A stretch of DNA of 64,000 bases from an uncultured Collinsella sp. (GTDB taxonomy: Bacteria > Actinomycetota > Coriobacteriia > Coriobacteriales > Coriobacteriaceae): contig CAUAWV010000004.1 of assembly GCA_958433005.1 (NCBI GenBank), forward strand, positions 1 through 64,000, read 5' to 3'. Below the pieces are notes generated by a model. It was not told the DNA's origin, did not search any database, and worked only from the letters and a program-made list of their open reading frames with translations. Below, piece after piece: positions 51,308-60,555 of this stretch (position 1 is the first letter of the stretch; each line of letters starts with the position of its first letter). Position numbers and translations under genes: made by a program.

Positions 51308-52321
51308 CTATCCCCTAAATTCAAAGGTGCTCAGGCCAAACGTCAGCAGATCGCCGTTGCGCAGCGGGCAGCGCGTAATGCGGCGGTTGTTGACGAGTGT
51401 GCCGTTGGTGGAATTGAGGTCCTCGATCGACCAATCCGAGCCCGTAAAGGTGAGCTGGGCGTGGCGGCGCGACACGTTGGGGTCGCGCAGGGCGATGTCA
51501 GAAACTGAGCGCTCGCGACCGATGGTCACCTGTGCGGAGGTGATGCTATGGCTCTCGCCGCTCACGACGTCGACGAGCTGGGCGAGCGGGCGCTGCGGGG
51601 CGCGAGTGCTCGCCATGTTGGAGGCGATGCCGGCTGCGGCGCCTAGGCCCACGGCGGCACCGGTCGCGGCGGCTCCGCCCATGCCGGCAAGCGCGTCGCG
51701 CGAGACGGTCTGCGGCACCGGGATGGGTGCGGCGGCGGGGTCGGGGACGCTAGGCGCGAAGGGGTCTGCCACGGCAAGCGGGTCGGGAGCGGCGGCGCGA
51801 GGCGTCGGCTGCTGCTGGGGCATGGCGGCGGGGCGCTGCTGCTGCGGGGCAGCAAACTGCTGCTGGCCGGCGCGCGGGGCGCTGGCGGCACGGCTTGCCG
51901 CGGAGTTGTTCTGGCCCAGGCCGTTTTGATAGGCGCGCTCTTCTTCGTACAGGCGGCCGAGCGTGGGGGCATCGACGTTCTCGGCAAAGACCGAGAACTT
52001 GCCGGCGCGCAGCTGCGGATCGATCATAAAGCGCACGAGGGGCTCGCCGACAAAGACATAGCGGCGCTTTTCGGCCTGCGCTTTCACAAACTCGCGGACC
52101 TCGCGCGAAAGCTCGGGGTAGAACGGGGCGAGCATGGGATCGTCGTCGGCGGCGATCAGGATGGTATAGAGTGCCGGCGCCGTGTTGACGCCGTTGATCA
52201 CCAGAGTCTGATCCTCCATGTCGCGAGCGGCCTGCTTGGCAAGCTTCTTAAAGGAGAACGGGGCACGGGTGGCACCGAAGATGCCGGCCACGTGGTCCTC
52301 GAAGATGTTCAGGAAGTTCAC
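51308..52321 (-). CDS. fhaA: FHA-domain protein FhaA (DUF3662 plus FHA)
   Basis: A 337-residue cytosolic protein. The N-terminal DUF3662 domain (1-125) begins MNFLNIFEDHVAGIFG; a Gln/Ala/Pro-rich linker (about 135-225) follows, then a C-terminal FHA domain (GRERSVSDIALRD, VSRRHAQL, LNSTNGTLVNN). The FHA domain reads phosphothreonines on kinases and lipid-II flippase-type partners in relatives. The start is a GTG at 52321 overlapping the kinase stop (GTGA) with GGAGAG upstream, so expression is coupled to the upstream kinase. Confidence 0.94.
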   Translation of the reverse strand: MNFLNIFEDHVAGIFGATRAPFSFKKLAKQAARDMEDQTLVINGVNTAPALYTILIAADDDPMLAPFYPELSREVREFVKAQAEKRRYVFVGEPLVRFMIDPQLRAGKFSVFAENVDAPTLGRLYEEERAYQNGLGQNNSAASRAASAPRAGQQQFAAPQQQRPAAMPQQQPTPRAAAPDPLAVADPFAPSVPDPAAAPIPVPQTVSRDALAGMGGAAATGAAVGLGAAAGIASNMASTRAPQRPLAQLVDVVSGESHSITSAQVTIGRERSVSDIALRDPNVSRRHAQLTFTGSDWSIEDLNSTNGTLVNNRRITRCPLRNGDLLTFGLSTFEFRG

Positions 52322-54171
52322 GAAAGATCACTCTCCGTATAGGTTCTTTGGTATCCGAGCAAATATAGGCATATCCCAACGATTATAGAGGATAGGGTTC
52401 CCGCAACCGCCGCCTTGGCGGCGACCGCGGCTGCAAGGCTGGCAATTTCCATATGGTGTGCAAGACAGGATGCCGCTGCGCAGCCGATGCCGGTGACGGC
52501 GATAGCGGCGATTGCGGCAAGGTTTGAGCCCTGGTCGGCACGCTTGGCATGGGCATTGAGCAGCGCAGATGACGCTGCGGCAGTTGTCGCGACCAGCACA
52601 AAGGCAGCCCAAAGGAGCGGGTCTTCCAGCGCTGCGGCAACGTTACCGAGCCCCAGCACGCCTCCGGCTGAAAGCGCGACCGTCGCCAGACGGGCAAAAA
52701 GCACGCCCATGCCCGTTGCCGCGGCGGCGCTTGCCGGGCCGAGCCAAAATGACGCGACGCCGGCGGCGACCCCAGCTGCCAGGAAGGTATTGCCAGTCAG
52801 ACAGCCAAGCGCGAGTGCACAGGTGAGCGCGGCGCTCGCGGCAGCCTCGGTGCGACCCCAGGCGATCCACCAACCGGACATGGCGGCGGCAAAGATCACC
52901 GCGACGGGCAACATCGACAGGATGCCCTGCGCCTGCATGGTGGCGTTGGCCATGAGCACCAAAAAGCCCACAGCCGAGATGGCCGAGCCGATCTGGGGGG
53001 CCAGGCCAGCCGCCGCTCCGATCGCGATAGCCGCAATGACCAGGCCGGGAAGCGCCGCGACCCCGGCCGCCTGCATCAGCAAAAAGCTAAAGGCGCCGCA
53101 CGTTAGCGCCGAGATAGCGTGCATGGTGTAGTCGCGCGCATGGCTCCAGCGCGTGCCCGCCCAGCCGAGCGCGGGGTCGACCTCGATGGCGTCGTCCTCG
53201 TAGTACGACGGCTCGATATCGTCGAGCTCCTGCTCGTCATCCGAAAGCTCGCCAACCATTTGCTCCAGACTGCGACGGCCCTCGCGCACGCTGCCCAGAC
53301 CGGCAAGGAGTTGGTCGCAAAATGCCTCGATGCTGTTGGGGCGGTCCTGCGGCATGGGGGAGAGCGCGCTCATGAGCGCGGCCTCGGCTCCCGGGGGAAA
53401 GTGTGGTATCAGCTCGCTGGGATAGGTGGCGCCGCCGATGATGCGGTCGAGCGAGTCGGCGGGCGTGGCCGCCATAAAGGGAGCGCTGCCGCACAAGCCC
53501 TCATAGATAACGCAGGCAAGGGCAAAGACATCGGCGCGTTCGTCGACCGTGCCGGTCTCGATATCGAGCTGCTCGGGCGGCATGTAGCCGATGGTGCCGC
53601 CGCGCGAGCCGCCAAAGCCACCGGCGGACGACAGTCGCGCCATGCCAAAGTCGGTGAGCTTTACATTGCCCGAGTGGTCGATGAGCACGTTGGCGGGCTT
53701 AATGTCCAGGTGGAGTACGCCATTGCTATGGGCGAAGGTGAGCGCCTGGCCCAGGGCATCGGCAATGGCCGCGGCCTCGTCAAAGGTGAGCGAGTGGCCG
53801 TCCACGCGATGCAAAAACTCGGCCAGCGACATACCGTCGACATACTCCATGACCAGGTAGGCATAGGCGGTGTCATGCGTAAAGTCGATGACCTGCACGA
53901 TATTGGGATGTTGAAGCATGGCGGCAGTGTGCGCCTCGCGCAGGACATCCATGATGTCGCTGGCGGGCATGCCGGCGCCGTTGATAAGGGGGATGCGCTT
54001 AATGGCGACGCGGCGGCGCAGGTGCGTGTCGCGGCAGATCTCGATGGAGCCAAAACCGCCGGTCGCAAGTGTCTCGAGCGGCTGGTACCGCTTGAGCAGC
54101 TCGCGAGAGCTGGTGCCCTCCAAAGGAACGTCCGGCGAGAACCGGGCGGTATGTTGCGAGAAAAGCGGCAT
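52318..54171 (-). CDS. Membrane Ser/Thr kinase heading the operon (non-RD type)
   Basis: A 617-residue protein from an ATG at 54171 (a TTG two codons earlier is unlikely). The kinase domain (about 28-290) has ATGGFGSIEI, Lys58, loop HLDIKPAN (154-161) and DFG (174-176). The usual Arg before the catalytic Asp is Leu155, so it is a non-RD kinase that may not need activation-loop phosphorylation. An acidic linker (DDEQELDDIEPSYYEDDAIE) follows, then about ten hydrophobic helices (350-610) instead of PASTA repeats. Its position at the head of the fha operon differs from pknA, which normally sits beside pknB. Confidence 0.92.
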   Translation of the reverse strand: MPLFSQHTARFSPDVPLEGTSSRELLKRYQPLETLATGGFGSIEICRDTHLRRRVAIKRIPLINGAGMPASDIMDVLREAHTAAMLQHPNIVQVIDFTHDTAYAYLVMEYVDGMSLAEFLHRVDGHSLTFDEAAAIADALGQALTFAHSNGVLHLDIKPANVLIDHSGNVKLTDFGMARLSSAGGFGGSRGGTIGYMPPEQLDIETGTVDERADVFALACVIYEGLCGSAPFMAATPADSLDRIIGGATYPSELIPHFPPGAEAALMSALSPMPQDRPNSIEAFCDQLLAGLGSVREGRRSLEQMVGELSDDEQELDDIEPSYYEDDAIEVDPALGWAGTRWSHARDYTMHAISALTCGAFSFLLMQAAGVAALPGLVIAAIAIGAAAGLAPQIGSAISAVGFLVLMANATMQAQGILSMLPVAVIFAAAMSGWWIAWGRTEAAASAALTCALALGCLTGNTFLAAGVAAGVASFWLGPASAAAATGMGVLFARLATVALSAGGVLGLGNVAAALEDPLLWAAFVLVATTAAASSALLNAHAKRADQGSNLAAIAAIAVTGIGCAAASCLAHHMEIASLAAAVAAKAAVAGTLSSIIVGICLYLLGYQRTYTESDLS

Positions 54172-54328
54172 GGCCAACCCTCGTGCGTTTAAAGTTCGTT
54201 TGCGAGTGGCGGGCGCGGAGCCGAGCCGTTCGCGGTGGCATAGATGCTGCTAGTGTAGCACGCTCGGGCGGATGGCGAGGAAACGGGGATGAGGTGGTCC
54301 GATCGATTCGGGCCGTTTCGGCTCGTTC

Positions 54329-54466
54329 GGAAAGCGCACCCCAGTTTTCAGCCAAATAATGGGATGCGCCTTCCAAATGGGGTGGGCTGCGGAAACTGCA
54401 TCCCAGAATATTGCCCTGGAACGGGATGCGCTTTCCGAACCGGCGTCTAAAAGGAAACCGCATCCC
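54329..54466. repeat. 62-bp-period array, locus 3 (two units plus a half)
   Basis: Units at 54329-54374 and 54391-54436 and a lone forward 14-mer at 54453-54466 (GGAAACCGCATCCC). Intra-unit spacers are 18 bp and inter-unit spacers 16 bp, exactly as at the other two loci. It lies in the divergent gap between the kinase operon and the LuxR gene. Confidence 0.9.
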
Positions 54467-54583
54467 GCTTTGATGTGGGGACTGCGAACAAAAGCCGGAC
54501 CGTGATCTGGCGCGGATTGGAGTTCGCCTGAATCATTGATGCTGGCTGGTGTGAGAACAGAGATAAACGAGCGGCTCGAGCGA

Positions 54584-54589
54584 TATAAT
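54584..54589 (+). promoter_or_regulatory. -10 box of the LuxR-type gene
   Basis: TATAAT 20 bp before the chosen ATG, with GGAGG between. No clear -35 is seen, which may indicate activator dependence. Confidence 0.4.
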
Positions 54590-54608
54590 GACACGCTATG
54601 GAGGCCAT

Positions 54609-56750
54609 ATGCTTTTTTCCCGCCGTTCTGCTACGTCTGCCTGCGCCATTGCGCTTGTCGTAATGGCGGTCACCCCTTATCACCGGTTTTCATCTTCAAT
54701 CGGCCTGGCGTCAGGTGCAATGACCTGGCTCGTTATCCTGGGCGCATGCCTCGCGGCGTTTGGTCACGGTGTTGCGCTCCGCAAGGGGAGAGAAATAAGG
54801 CGGCCGGGGTTCCTTGACGTCTTCGGTATTTTCCTTGCTGCTATTGCAACGGTTCCCGAATGGGCCGACCTGGCCTTCTATGCTCGCGGAGATTCTATTC
54901 CATTCGTGTTTGCGCCTATCTGGCTGTTGCGCGGCGTTTCATGCGCCTCGTGCTTTGCTGGGTCGTTGCTCCTCTCATATGTAATTTGGGATACGGCGGG
55001 CTCTCCTTTGACGCGGGGGGCGACGCGGGCTGACGAAAGAGAAACTCGTCATCCGCAGGACGCGATTTTTACAGAAACAATAGCCGTCATGTCTTGTCTG
55101 CTGTTCTGCTGTCGAGTTTCATGGAGAGTCGTTCCCGAGCCATGGGGGATGCCCCCTGTAACGGCCGCATCAATTGGCCTTGTGCTTTTAATTCCTCTGG
55201 TCTATTTCGTGTTGGCTGCGGTCCCGCTGCTTTGCTGTCCCCGCGCCTTTGGTCGGGGGCAGGGCGACGTGTTTGCCTGTTCTGTGCTCGTGGCAGTTCC
55301 CATTGGCCTTGTTCCGGCTGTCGAGGTGGCATACTTTGCAAGCGATGCCGCGGTCATTGCATCACTGTCGATGGGGTCCGCTATTGCTGTTGCCGCCTTC
55401 GTATACACATTGCTCAGGAAGAAACGGGACAACGATTCGGATATCCCCCGCACGTCCGACCCATTCGATGCGGGGGCGTTTTCCCCCGCCCTGTCGCCTC
55501 GAGAAGAGCAGTTTGTTCGACTGCTGCTCAAAGGGAAAACGCCGGCGGAAATTGCCAGGGAGACGGATACGAAGCCATCGACGGTGCGAACAACGCTTCA
55601 CCGAGCATACGGGAAGGCGTCGGTTGCGGGTTCACGCGAGCTCGTGGCGTTGTTTGCGGGTGAGGGTGATACTGTAGGGCATGAGCTGCCGCAGCGGCAT
55701 GCTGACGATATGGTGGCATCAGCTCGAACGCGCCGGCTGTTTCGATACCTGCTCACATTATTTTTTATCCTCCTTGCGGCTGGCCCCTTGGTAATGGCGG
55801 ATAGCGATTGGGGGTCCGGTGTTTCGCGGGCTGTCGCCTTTTCCCTCTTAAGCTACGCATTGGGTCTCGGACTGCTTCTGTCGCTACGCTACGCGGGTGG
55901 AAAAGCGAATCGTGGCGCTGCGCTGGATAGAGCAGGTGAAGCGATTTGGCTCGGAAGCCCGTACGTATGGGCGATGCTATCTGCTGTGGAATGGTCTTTT
56001 ATCTATATCGCGGCATGGAGGTGCATACGCGATCCGTTGATGGCCGTGCCAGTCCTGGTTTGCGGCGTGGCGTCTATGGCTTCGCTCGCCGTTGAGTTGC
56101 GTCCGTTTAAGGTGCGTGCTCGTACCCGGGCTATCGTGCCGTTGGTGTCAATGGGCATGGTTGCCTTAATCTATGCGGTCACTAGGGGGCGAATCCACGG
56201 GCTTGCGGTGCTGACGGGGATGTTGCTCACATATAAGGTGCTGCGAAGCTGTCCTTGGTGCAAAATGCTTGGGATATGGATGCTTTGCTTCGGGGCGATG
56301 GCTCCTGTTTGGGTTGTCTTGCTCAATATGGTGCAGGATCTGACGGTTTTCGAGCCGTTGTTTCTTGCGTCGTTGTTGGGGCAAAGTTCGGCTGTCAATG
56401 TCGTCGTGGCAACGGTGATTGTTTGCTGGTCTGTGCCCATGTTCGTTACGCACATCGCGCTCGCCCGCTCGGTTGAGGACGAGAAGGCCGTCTTGGAGTA
56501 CCGGGCGAACGGGTCCACCGAAACGGCCCACGTGCGCCAGCTGGCCCTGCTTGCGTCGCGCTCCCTTTCTGATGTTCAGTCGCAAATTTTGCTGATGACG
56601 GCAGAGGGGGCAACGACAAAGGCCATTGCGGAGGATGTCGGTTACGCTGCATCTACGGTGCAAGCGCTGCGGTCTGCATCTTACCGCCAGTTGAAGATCA
56701 AGAATAAGGCGGAGCTAATTTTATTGTTATCGCAGGTAGATAACGTGTAA
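54609..56750 (+). CDS. Membrane-bound regulator with two LuxR-type HTH domains
   Basis: A 713-residue protein with the order membrane domain (about 1-270, seven or eight helices), LuxR HTH (about 293-350: LSPREEQFVRLLLKGKTPAE then IARETDTKPSTVRTTLHRAY), second membrane domain (about 375-625), and a second LuxR-like HTH at the C-terminus (about 650-710: LSDVQSQILLMTAEGATTKA then IAEDVGYAASTVQALRSASY). Coriobacteriia encode many single membrane-LuxR regulators; this looks like two such units fused. ATG at 54609 with GGAGG. The next genes (secreted protein, ABC transporter) are plausible targets. Confidence 0.85.
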   Translation: MLFSRRSATSACAIALVVMAVTPYHRFSSSIGLASGAMTWLVILGACLAAFGHGVALRKGREIRRPGFLDVFGIFLAAIATVPEWADLAFYARGDSIPFVFAPIWLLRGVSCASCFAGSLLLSYVIWDTAGSPLTRGATRADERETRHPQDAIFTETIAVMSCLLFCCRVSWRVVPEPWGMPPVTAASIGLVLLIPLVYFVLAAVPLLCCPRAFGRGQGDVFACSVLVAVPIGLVPAVEVAYFASDAAVIASLSMGSAIAVAAFVYTLLRKKRDNDSDIPRTSDPFDAGAFSPALSPREEQFVRLLLKGKTPAEIARETDTKPSTVRTTLHRAYGKASVAGSRELVALFAGEGDTVGHELPQRHADDMVASARTRRLFRYLLTLFFILLAAGPLVMADSDWGSGVSRAVAFSLLSYALGLGLLLSLRYAGGKANRGAALDRAGEAIWLGSPYVWAMLSAVEWSFIYIAAWRCIRDPLMAVPVLVCGVASMASLAVELRPFKVRARTRAIVPLVSMGMVALIYAVTRGRIHGLAVLTGMLLTYKVLRSCPWCKMLGIWMLCFGAMAPVWVVLLNMVQDLTVFEPLFLASLLGQSSAVNVVVATVIVCWSVPMFVTHIALARSVEDEKAVLEYRANGSTETAHVRQLALLASRSLSDVQSQILLMTAEGATTKAIAEDVGYAASTVQALRSASYRQLKIKNKAELILLLSQVDNV

Positions 56751-56859
56751 ACGCCTGAGCAATTAACTCAATAGCGGGTGTTTACAGACATCTTTCTCTA
56801 TTCATGCGAAGGTTGCCGTGCGTCGACGCATTGTTAACCGCTTTTGATTGGAGAAGGCC

Positions 56860-57372
56860 ATGATTAAGCCAAGGAGCGCTATTGCTCGAATCGGAGTCGG
56901 CTTGGCGATTGCAGCGGGTCTGTCCCTAGGGGTTCCCGCTGCATCGTTTGCACAAGAGGAGTTTGACACCTCTCAGGTTTCCAGCATTACTCAAAACGCC
57001 GATACGGGAATTACGACCTGTACGAACAATGCCGATAAGGCATTTAGTTTTCAATGTGCCGGGACGAGTGCAACTGGCTACCGTCAAAAGGATGATTCCT
57101 CATCGCTCTATCTGGATATCCAGGGCCATACGGGAAATCCGCTTCGGTTATATACAGACGGTGCGTATAACACAAGCGGTAGCGGCAGCATGAATTGTAC
57201 TCAGGGAACGTATCGTTCGAATCACAAGGGACAGTGGGAAATGTATAACCTCGTCCGTGAGAACGGGCGATCTGCGGCGCGACTGACTGCATGGGCGGAG
57301 TCTGGCTACGGCACTGTTATTGGTGTATGGAGCCCCGACTGCGTCGGGCATTTCCACAAGCTTCCCGCATAG
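56860..57372 (+). CDS. Secreted four-cysteine protein next to an ABC transporter
   Basis: A 170-residue exported protein. Signal peptide 1-32 (IGVGLAIAAGLSLGVPAASFA, cut before QEEF). The mature part has four cysteines (TTCTNN, FQCAGT, MNCTQG, PDCVGH), enough for two disulfides, and the segments TGYRQKDDSSSLYLDI and GVWSPDCVG. These resemble small secreted proteins (DUF2712-like) found beside bacteriocin-immunity-type ABC transporters; the family assignment is tentative. ATG at 56860 follows GGAGAAGG. Start of a five-gene cassette. Confidence 0.7.
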   Translation: MIKPRSAIARIGVGLAIAAGLSLGVPAASFAQEEFDTSQVSSITQNADTGITTCTNNADKAFSFQCAGTSATGYRQKDDSSSLYLDIQGHTGNPLRLYTDGAYNTSGSGSMNCTQGTYRSNHKGQWEMYNLVRENGRSAARLTAWAESGYGTVIGVWSPDCVGHFHKLPA

Positions 57373-57426
57373 TTGTTTGAAATGGCTCCCTTCCGGCTTT
57401 CTGGGTCGGAAGGGGGAGGAGGACGT

Positions 57427-58308
57427 ATGAACCAAAAGCTCGCAAGATACGAACTGTCGAAAACGATTAGACGTCCAGCTTTTATCCTTGCTCTCTTGAT
57501 TGCGGTCGCAGTTGCAATAGCTGCCGCGCTGGAGCCGTGGGCAAATTTGGAAAAAGAGCGTCACAACCTTCTTTCTTTTGGTTACGGCGTTGGCGTGCAA
57601 GCCGAAAATTATCTCGGTCAAACACGTGAAAGCAGCTTCGGTAACTGGATTGTTGTGAGCGCGAACGCGCCACTGTCTGCGTCGGTGTTTTTCTATGCAC
57701 TGCCCCTGCTTGCAATGTTGGCTGGATCTTGGTCGTGTCTCTTTGAGCGTTTGAGTGGTTATGACATGCAGATATGCACGCGCGTTTCCAGAAAGGCGTA
57801 CGTGAACGTAAAGATGCTGTCTGCTTTCCTCTCCGCGTTTACAGTGACTGCCATTCCTCTGCTCGTCAATTTCCTGATCGTCTCGATGCTTTTTCCTGCG
57901 TATCTTCCTCGGGTCGATGAGTCGACTTACGTAGGACTTTACCTGCATAGCTACTTCTCCGGTCTATTTTATTCGCATCCTTTGTCATATGTGCTCGCAT
58001 ACACGCTGTTCGATGCTGTCACGCTCGGGACTTTATCCATGGCTGTAACTGGCTTCTCAATTTTGTTTCGTAGCAGAATCAAAGCGATAATTGTCCCGTA
58101 TCTGCTAATGGTTGCGTGGCATTTTGCAAATGGCTGGATCTTCGGCGTAATGGCTTGTGTGGGGTTTAACTGCAATATCCTCAACAGCATCAGGTCGGAA
58201 TCGCTGAATAACTGGCCAGACATTCGAGCCGGTTTTGCGGAAATCATATTATTGACCCTTGCTTCGTTGGCTTTTTCTGGGGCGTGGAAAAGACGCGAGG
58301 TGGTCTGA
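57427..58308 (+). CDS. ABC transporter permease (first)
   Basis: A 293-residue membrane protein with about six helices (AFILALLIAVAVAIAAAL at the start; VFFYALPLLAMLAGSW; FLSAFTVTAIPLLVNFLIVS; IIVPYLLMVAWHFANGWIF). A large external loop between helices 1 and 2 fits the ABC-2/lantibiotic-immunity permease pattern. ATG at 57427 after GGGGGAGGAGG; stop overlaps the next gene (TGATG). Confidence 0.82.
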   Translation: MNQKLARYELSKTIRRPAFILALLIAVAVAIAAALEPWANLEKERHNLLSFGYGVGVQAENYLGQTRESSFGNWIVVSANAPLSASVFFYALPLLAMLAGSWSCLFERLSGYDMQICTRVSRKAYVNVKMLSAFLSAFTVTAIPLLVNFLIVSMLFPAYLPRVDESTYVGLYLHSYFSGLFYSHPLSYVLAYTLFDAVTLGTLSMAVTGFSILFRSRIKAIIVPYLLMVAWHFANGWIFGVMACVGFNCNILNSIRSESLNNWPDIRAGFAEIILLTLASLAFSGAWKRREVV

Positions 58309-59144
58309 TGCTGTTTAGGCTGGTCGCCGCGGACCTGAGGACCGTTTTGAAGAAGAACATCATTACTTATATTGCGATCGCGGCAGTGACCGTTGCGAAC
58401 TTGGTGTACGCCTACGGATTGTCTTCTGTGTATGGGGTCAGGACGGATACCTTGGGGTTTGCGGATAATCTTGCGCTCGTGTTTGCCGGATCTGCTCCGT
58501 TTGAGCCTAGGCCCGGGGTCATGTTTGTGCCTCCGCTAGGATGGCTTTTTCTCATTCTGCTTATTCTCTATACAACACTCGATTATCCGACCGAATCGTT
58601 GCACGGGTTTGGTTTGCAAGCGCTTGTTCGATGTCGGGCAAGAATCCTTTGGTGGGTCTCGCGTTTTATCTTGGTGGCGGCGGTAACGGCATTTTCGCTG
58701 CTCGTGGTGGTTTGCTCTGTTGTGATTTGGAGCTTGGTGGTGAGCTCATCGTTCAGCGCGGTCATTCATGGCGAGTCGCTTCAGCTGGCTAATTTGGCGC
58801 CGTGGTTTCTCAAAGCTGGCGAGGCGGATGCGCTGCCGTTTTTCGTAGGACTCTTTCTTGCTTTCGAGGCGCTTGCGTTTGCGCAGGCAGCGGTCGGGTT
58901 TGTGCTTGGGTCGTCGGTCTCGTTTGTGGTTTTAACGAGCTCCCTGATCTGTTCGGCATTTGCGCGGCATTGGGTGCTGTTAGGCAACGCCCTAATGCTG
59001 TTGCGCTGGGGCGGAATTGTCAAAGAGGGAATCGCGGCGGGCTCGAGCGTCTTGTTTTCAATTGTGATTATGTCGTTATGCCTATCGTTGGGTGGACTGT
59101 GGTTTCGAAGGGCCGACCTTATAGAAAAGGGGGACAAGATATGA
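58308..59144 (+). CDS. ABC transporter permease (second)
   Basis: A 278-residue membrane protein with a similar plan to the preceding permease: N-terminal helix, external loop of about 45 residues, then five helices (GWLFLILLILYTTLDY, FILVAAVTAFSLLVVVCSVV, FFVGLFLAFEALAFAQAAVG, SVLFSIVIMSLCLSLGGLWF). Its stop overlaps the ATPase start (ATGA). Two permeases with one ATPase indicate a heterodimeric channel. Confidence 0.82.
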   Translation: MLFRLVAADLRTVLKKNIITYIAIAAVTVANLVYAYGLSSVYGVRTDTLGFADNLALVFAGSAPFEPRPGVMFVPPLGWLFLILLILYTTLDYPTESLHGFGLQALVRCRARILWWVSRFILVAAVTAFSLLVVVCSVVIWSLVVSSSFSAVIHGESLQLANLAPWFLKAGEADALPFFVGLFLAFEALAFAQAAVGFVLGSSVSFVVLTSSLICSAFARHWVLLGNALMLLRWGGIVKEGIAAGSSVLFSIVIMSLCLSLGGLWFRRADLIEKGDKI

Positions 59145-59785
59145 GCGTGATCGTTAGGGACGTATCGAAGCGCATGGGCAAAAACGATGTTCTGCGCAAC
59201 GTGTCCATCGAGGTTGACCCTGGGACTGTGGTCGGACTTCAGGGGATAAACGGTTCGGGCAAGACCATGCTCATGCGAGCGGTCTGCGGATTGATCAAGC
59301 CTACCGAAGGCGAAATCTCTATCGATGGCCAAAGGCTTGGGGCGGACATCTCGTTCCCGCCGAGTCTGGGGATGTTGATCGAGGCGCCTTCCTTTTTGGG
59401 ATATCTGTCTGGCTACGACAATCTGGAGCTCATCGCTCAGATCAAGGGCGTTGCCACCCCCGAGGACATTCGCTCTGCCCTGCGGCTCGTGGGGCTCGAT
59501 GCAGACGAAAAAAAGAAGTTCCGAGCATATTCGCTTGGGATGAAGCAACGTCTGGGGATAGCTGCGGCAATTATGGAAAAGCCGAAGCTACTCGTTCTCG
59601 ATGAGCCAACAAATGCCCTCGACGAAGCGGGAGTGGAAATGCTCAAGCGCGTTGTGGCGATGGCGGCATCAGCGGGTCGCGAGGTTATTCTGTCCAGCCA
59701 TGACGGAGAGGTGCTCGCGGAGCTTGCCGATAGAGTTTATTGCATGCGCGATGGCGCCGTTGTGAACGTTCGGGAAAGGTCGTGA
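59141..59785 (+). CDS. ABC transporter ATP-binding protein
   Basis: A 214-residue ATPase with Walker A GINGSGKT, Q-loop region EAPSFLGYLSGYDNLEL, signature YSLGMKQRLG, Walker B LLVLDEPT and H-loop SSHDG. The length and YSLGMKQR type signature match multidrug/bacteriocin-immunity (BcrA/LanF-like) ATPases. It works with the two upstream permeases. The stop overlaps the next gene's GTG. Confidence 0.93.
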   Translation: MSVIVRDVSKRMGKNDVLRNVSIEVDPGTVVGLQGINGSGKTMLMRAVCGLIKPTEGEISIDGQRLGADISFPPSLGMLIEAPSFLGYLSGYDNLELIAQIKGVATPEDIRSALRLVGLDADEKKKFRAYSLGMKQRLGIAAAIMEKPKLLVLDEPTNALDEAGVEMLKRVVAMAASAGREVILSSHDGEVLAELADRVYCMRDGAVVNVRERS

Positions 59786-60462
59786 GCGCGATGAAGAAGG
59801 CCCTGTGGACGAGAAGGTCGATGCTCGCGCTTTTCGGCTGTGCTGTTACTGGCCTTGCGGGCATGAGGGTGAGCGTCGTTAACGGGAACCGGACGGTCAT
59901 TCCTGAGAAATACTATGCGGAGGGCGAATGGCTCTCGATGGATGGGGCGTTTCTGGGGTCGAAGGATGTGGCGACTGATGGGTATTCGTTTTGTATAGAC
60001 GGGGCAGAGCTGCTCACGCCGCGCGAGTATCTCAAGCGTGCGCATGATGATTATTCAAAATATGGCATCGTGGATACGAAAACGAAATTGAAGGACGCCG
60101 ACATCACGTGTGTTATCGCCGTAAAGATGCGTGTCAGGAATAAGGACAATGTCGAAGGCGGAATCAAAACGTATGTTTGGCATTTGGTGCCGGAGTCTGC
60201 GCCAAACTATGACTTTGTGGTCAATACCGATCTGATAACGCAGGCAATGCCGGCTCTGGGCGGTTCTGCTGCGTTTGCTGTACAGGTTGGGGCGGAGAAC
60301 GAGTTGCTCGTCCCATTCATGATGCAAAACACCAACGACTATTTCGAAGGTTACGAGACCGTCCGTTTTGAGAAAGCATTTCCCGGGACTTACACGATGA
60401 AGATGACCGATCTGCCGGAGCGAAGGCTCTTAAGGTTTGAAGTGAAGCAGTTCGAGAGTTAG
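59782..60462 (+). CDS. Exported accessory protein of the ABC cassette
   Basis: A 226-residue protein from a GTG overlapping the ATPase stop (GTGA); an ATG at 59791 is the alternative. Signal-like N-terminus KKALWTRRSMLALFGCAVTGLAG with twin arginines but no classical Tat consensus. The mature domain is a beta-rich sequence of about 190 residues ending RLLRFEVKQFES. It may belong to the DUF5028-type proteins seen beside such transporters; not certain. Probably extracytoplasmic and membrane-associated. Confidence 0.65.
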   Translation: MSAMKKALWTRRSMLALFGCAVTGLAGMRVSVVNGNRTVIPEKYYAEGEWLSMDGAFLGSKDVATDGYSFCIDGAELLTPREYLKRAHDDYSKYGIVDTKTKLKDADITCVIAVKMRVRNKDNVEGGIKTYVWHLVPESAPNYDFVVNTDLITQAMPALGGSAAFAVQVGAENELLVPFMMQNTNDYFEGYETVRFEKAFPGTYTMKMTDLPERRLLRFEVKQFES

Positions 60463-60487
60463 GCAAAACGGGTCCATCGGCGGTACG

Positions 60488-60527
60488 CGCGCCCGATTCC
60501 AGGCGCCCCGGCCCGGAATCGGGCGCG
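60488..60527. terminator. GC-rich hairpin after the ABC cassette
   Basis: A 13-bp perfect stem (60488-60500 and 60515-60527). No T-run; a terminator role for either convergent transcript is likely but unproven. Confidence 0.5.
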
Positions 60528-60555
60528 GGACGAGGCGCCTTCGGTGTCGGCCGGC

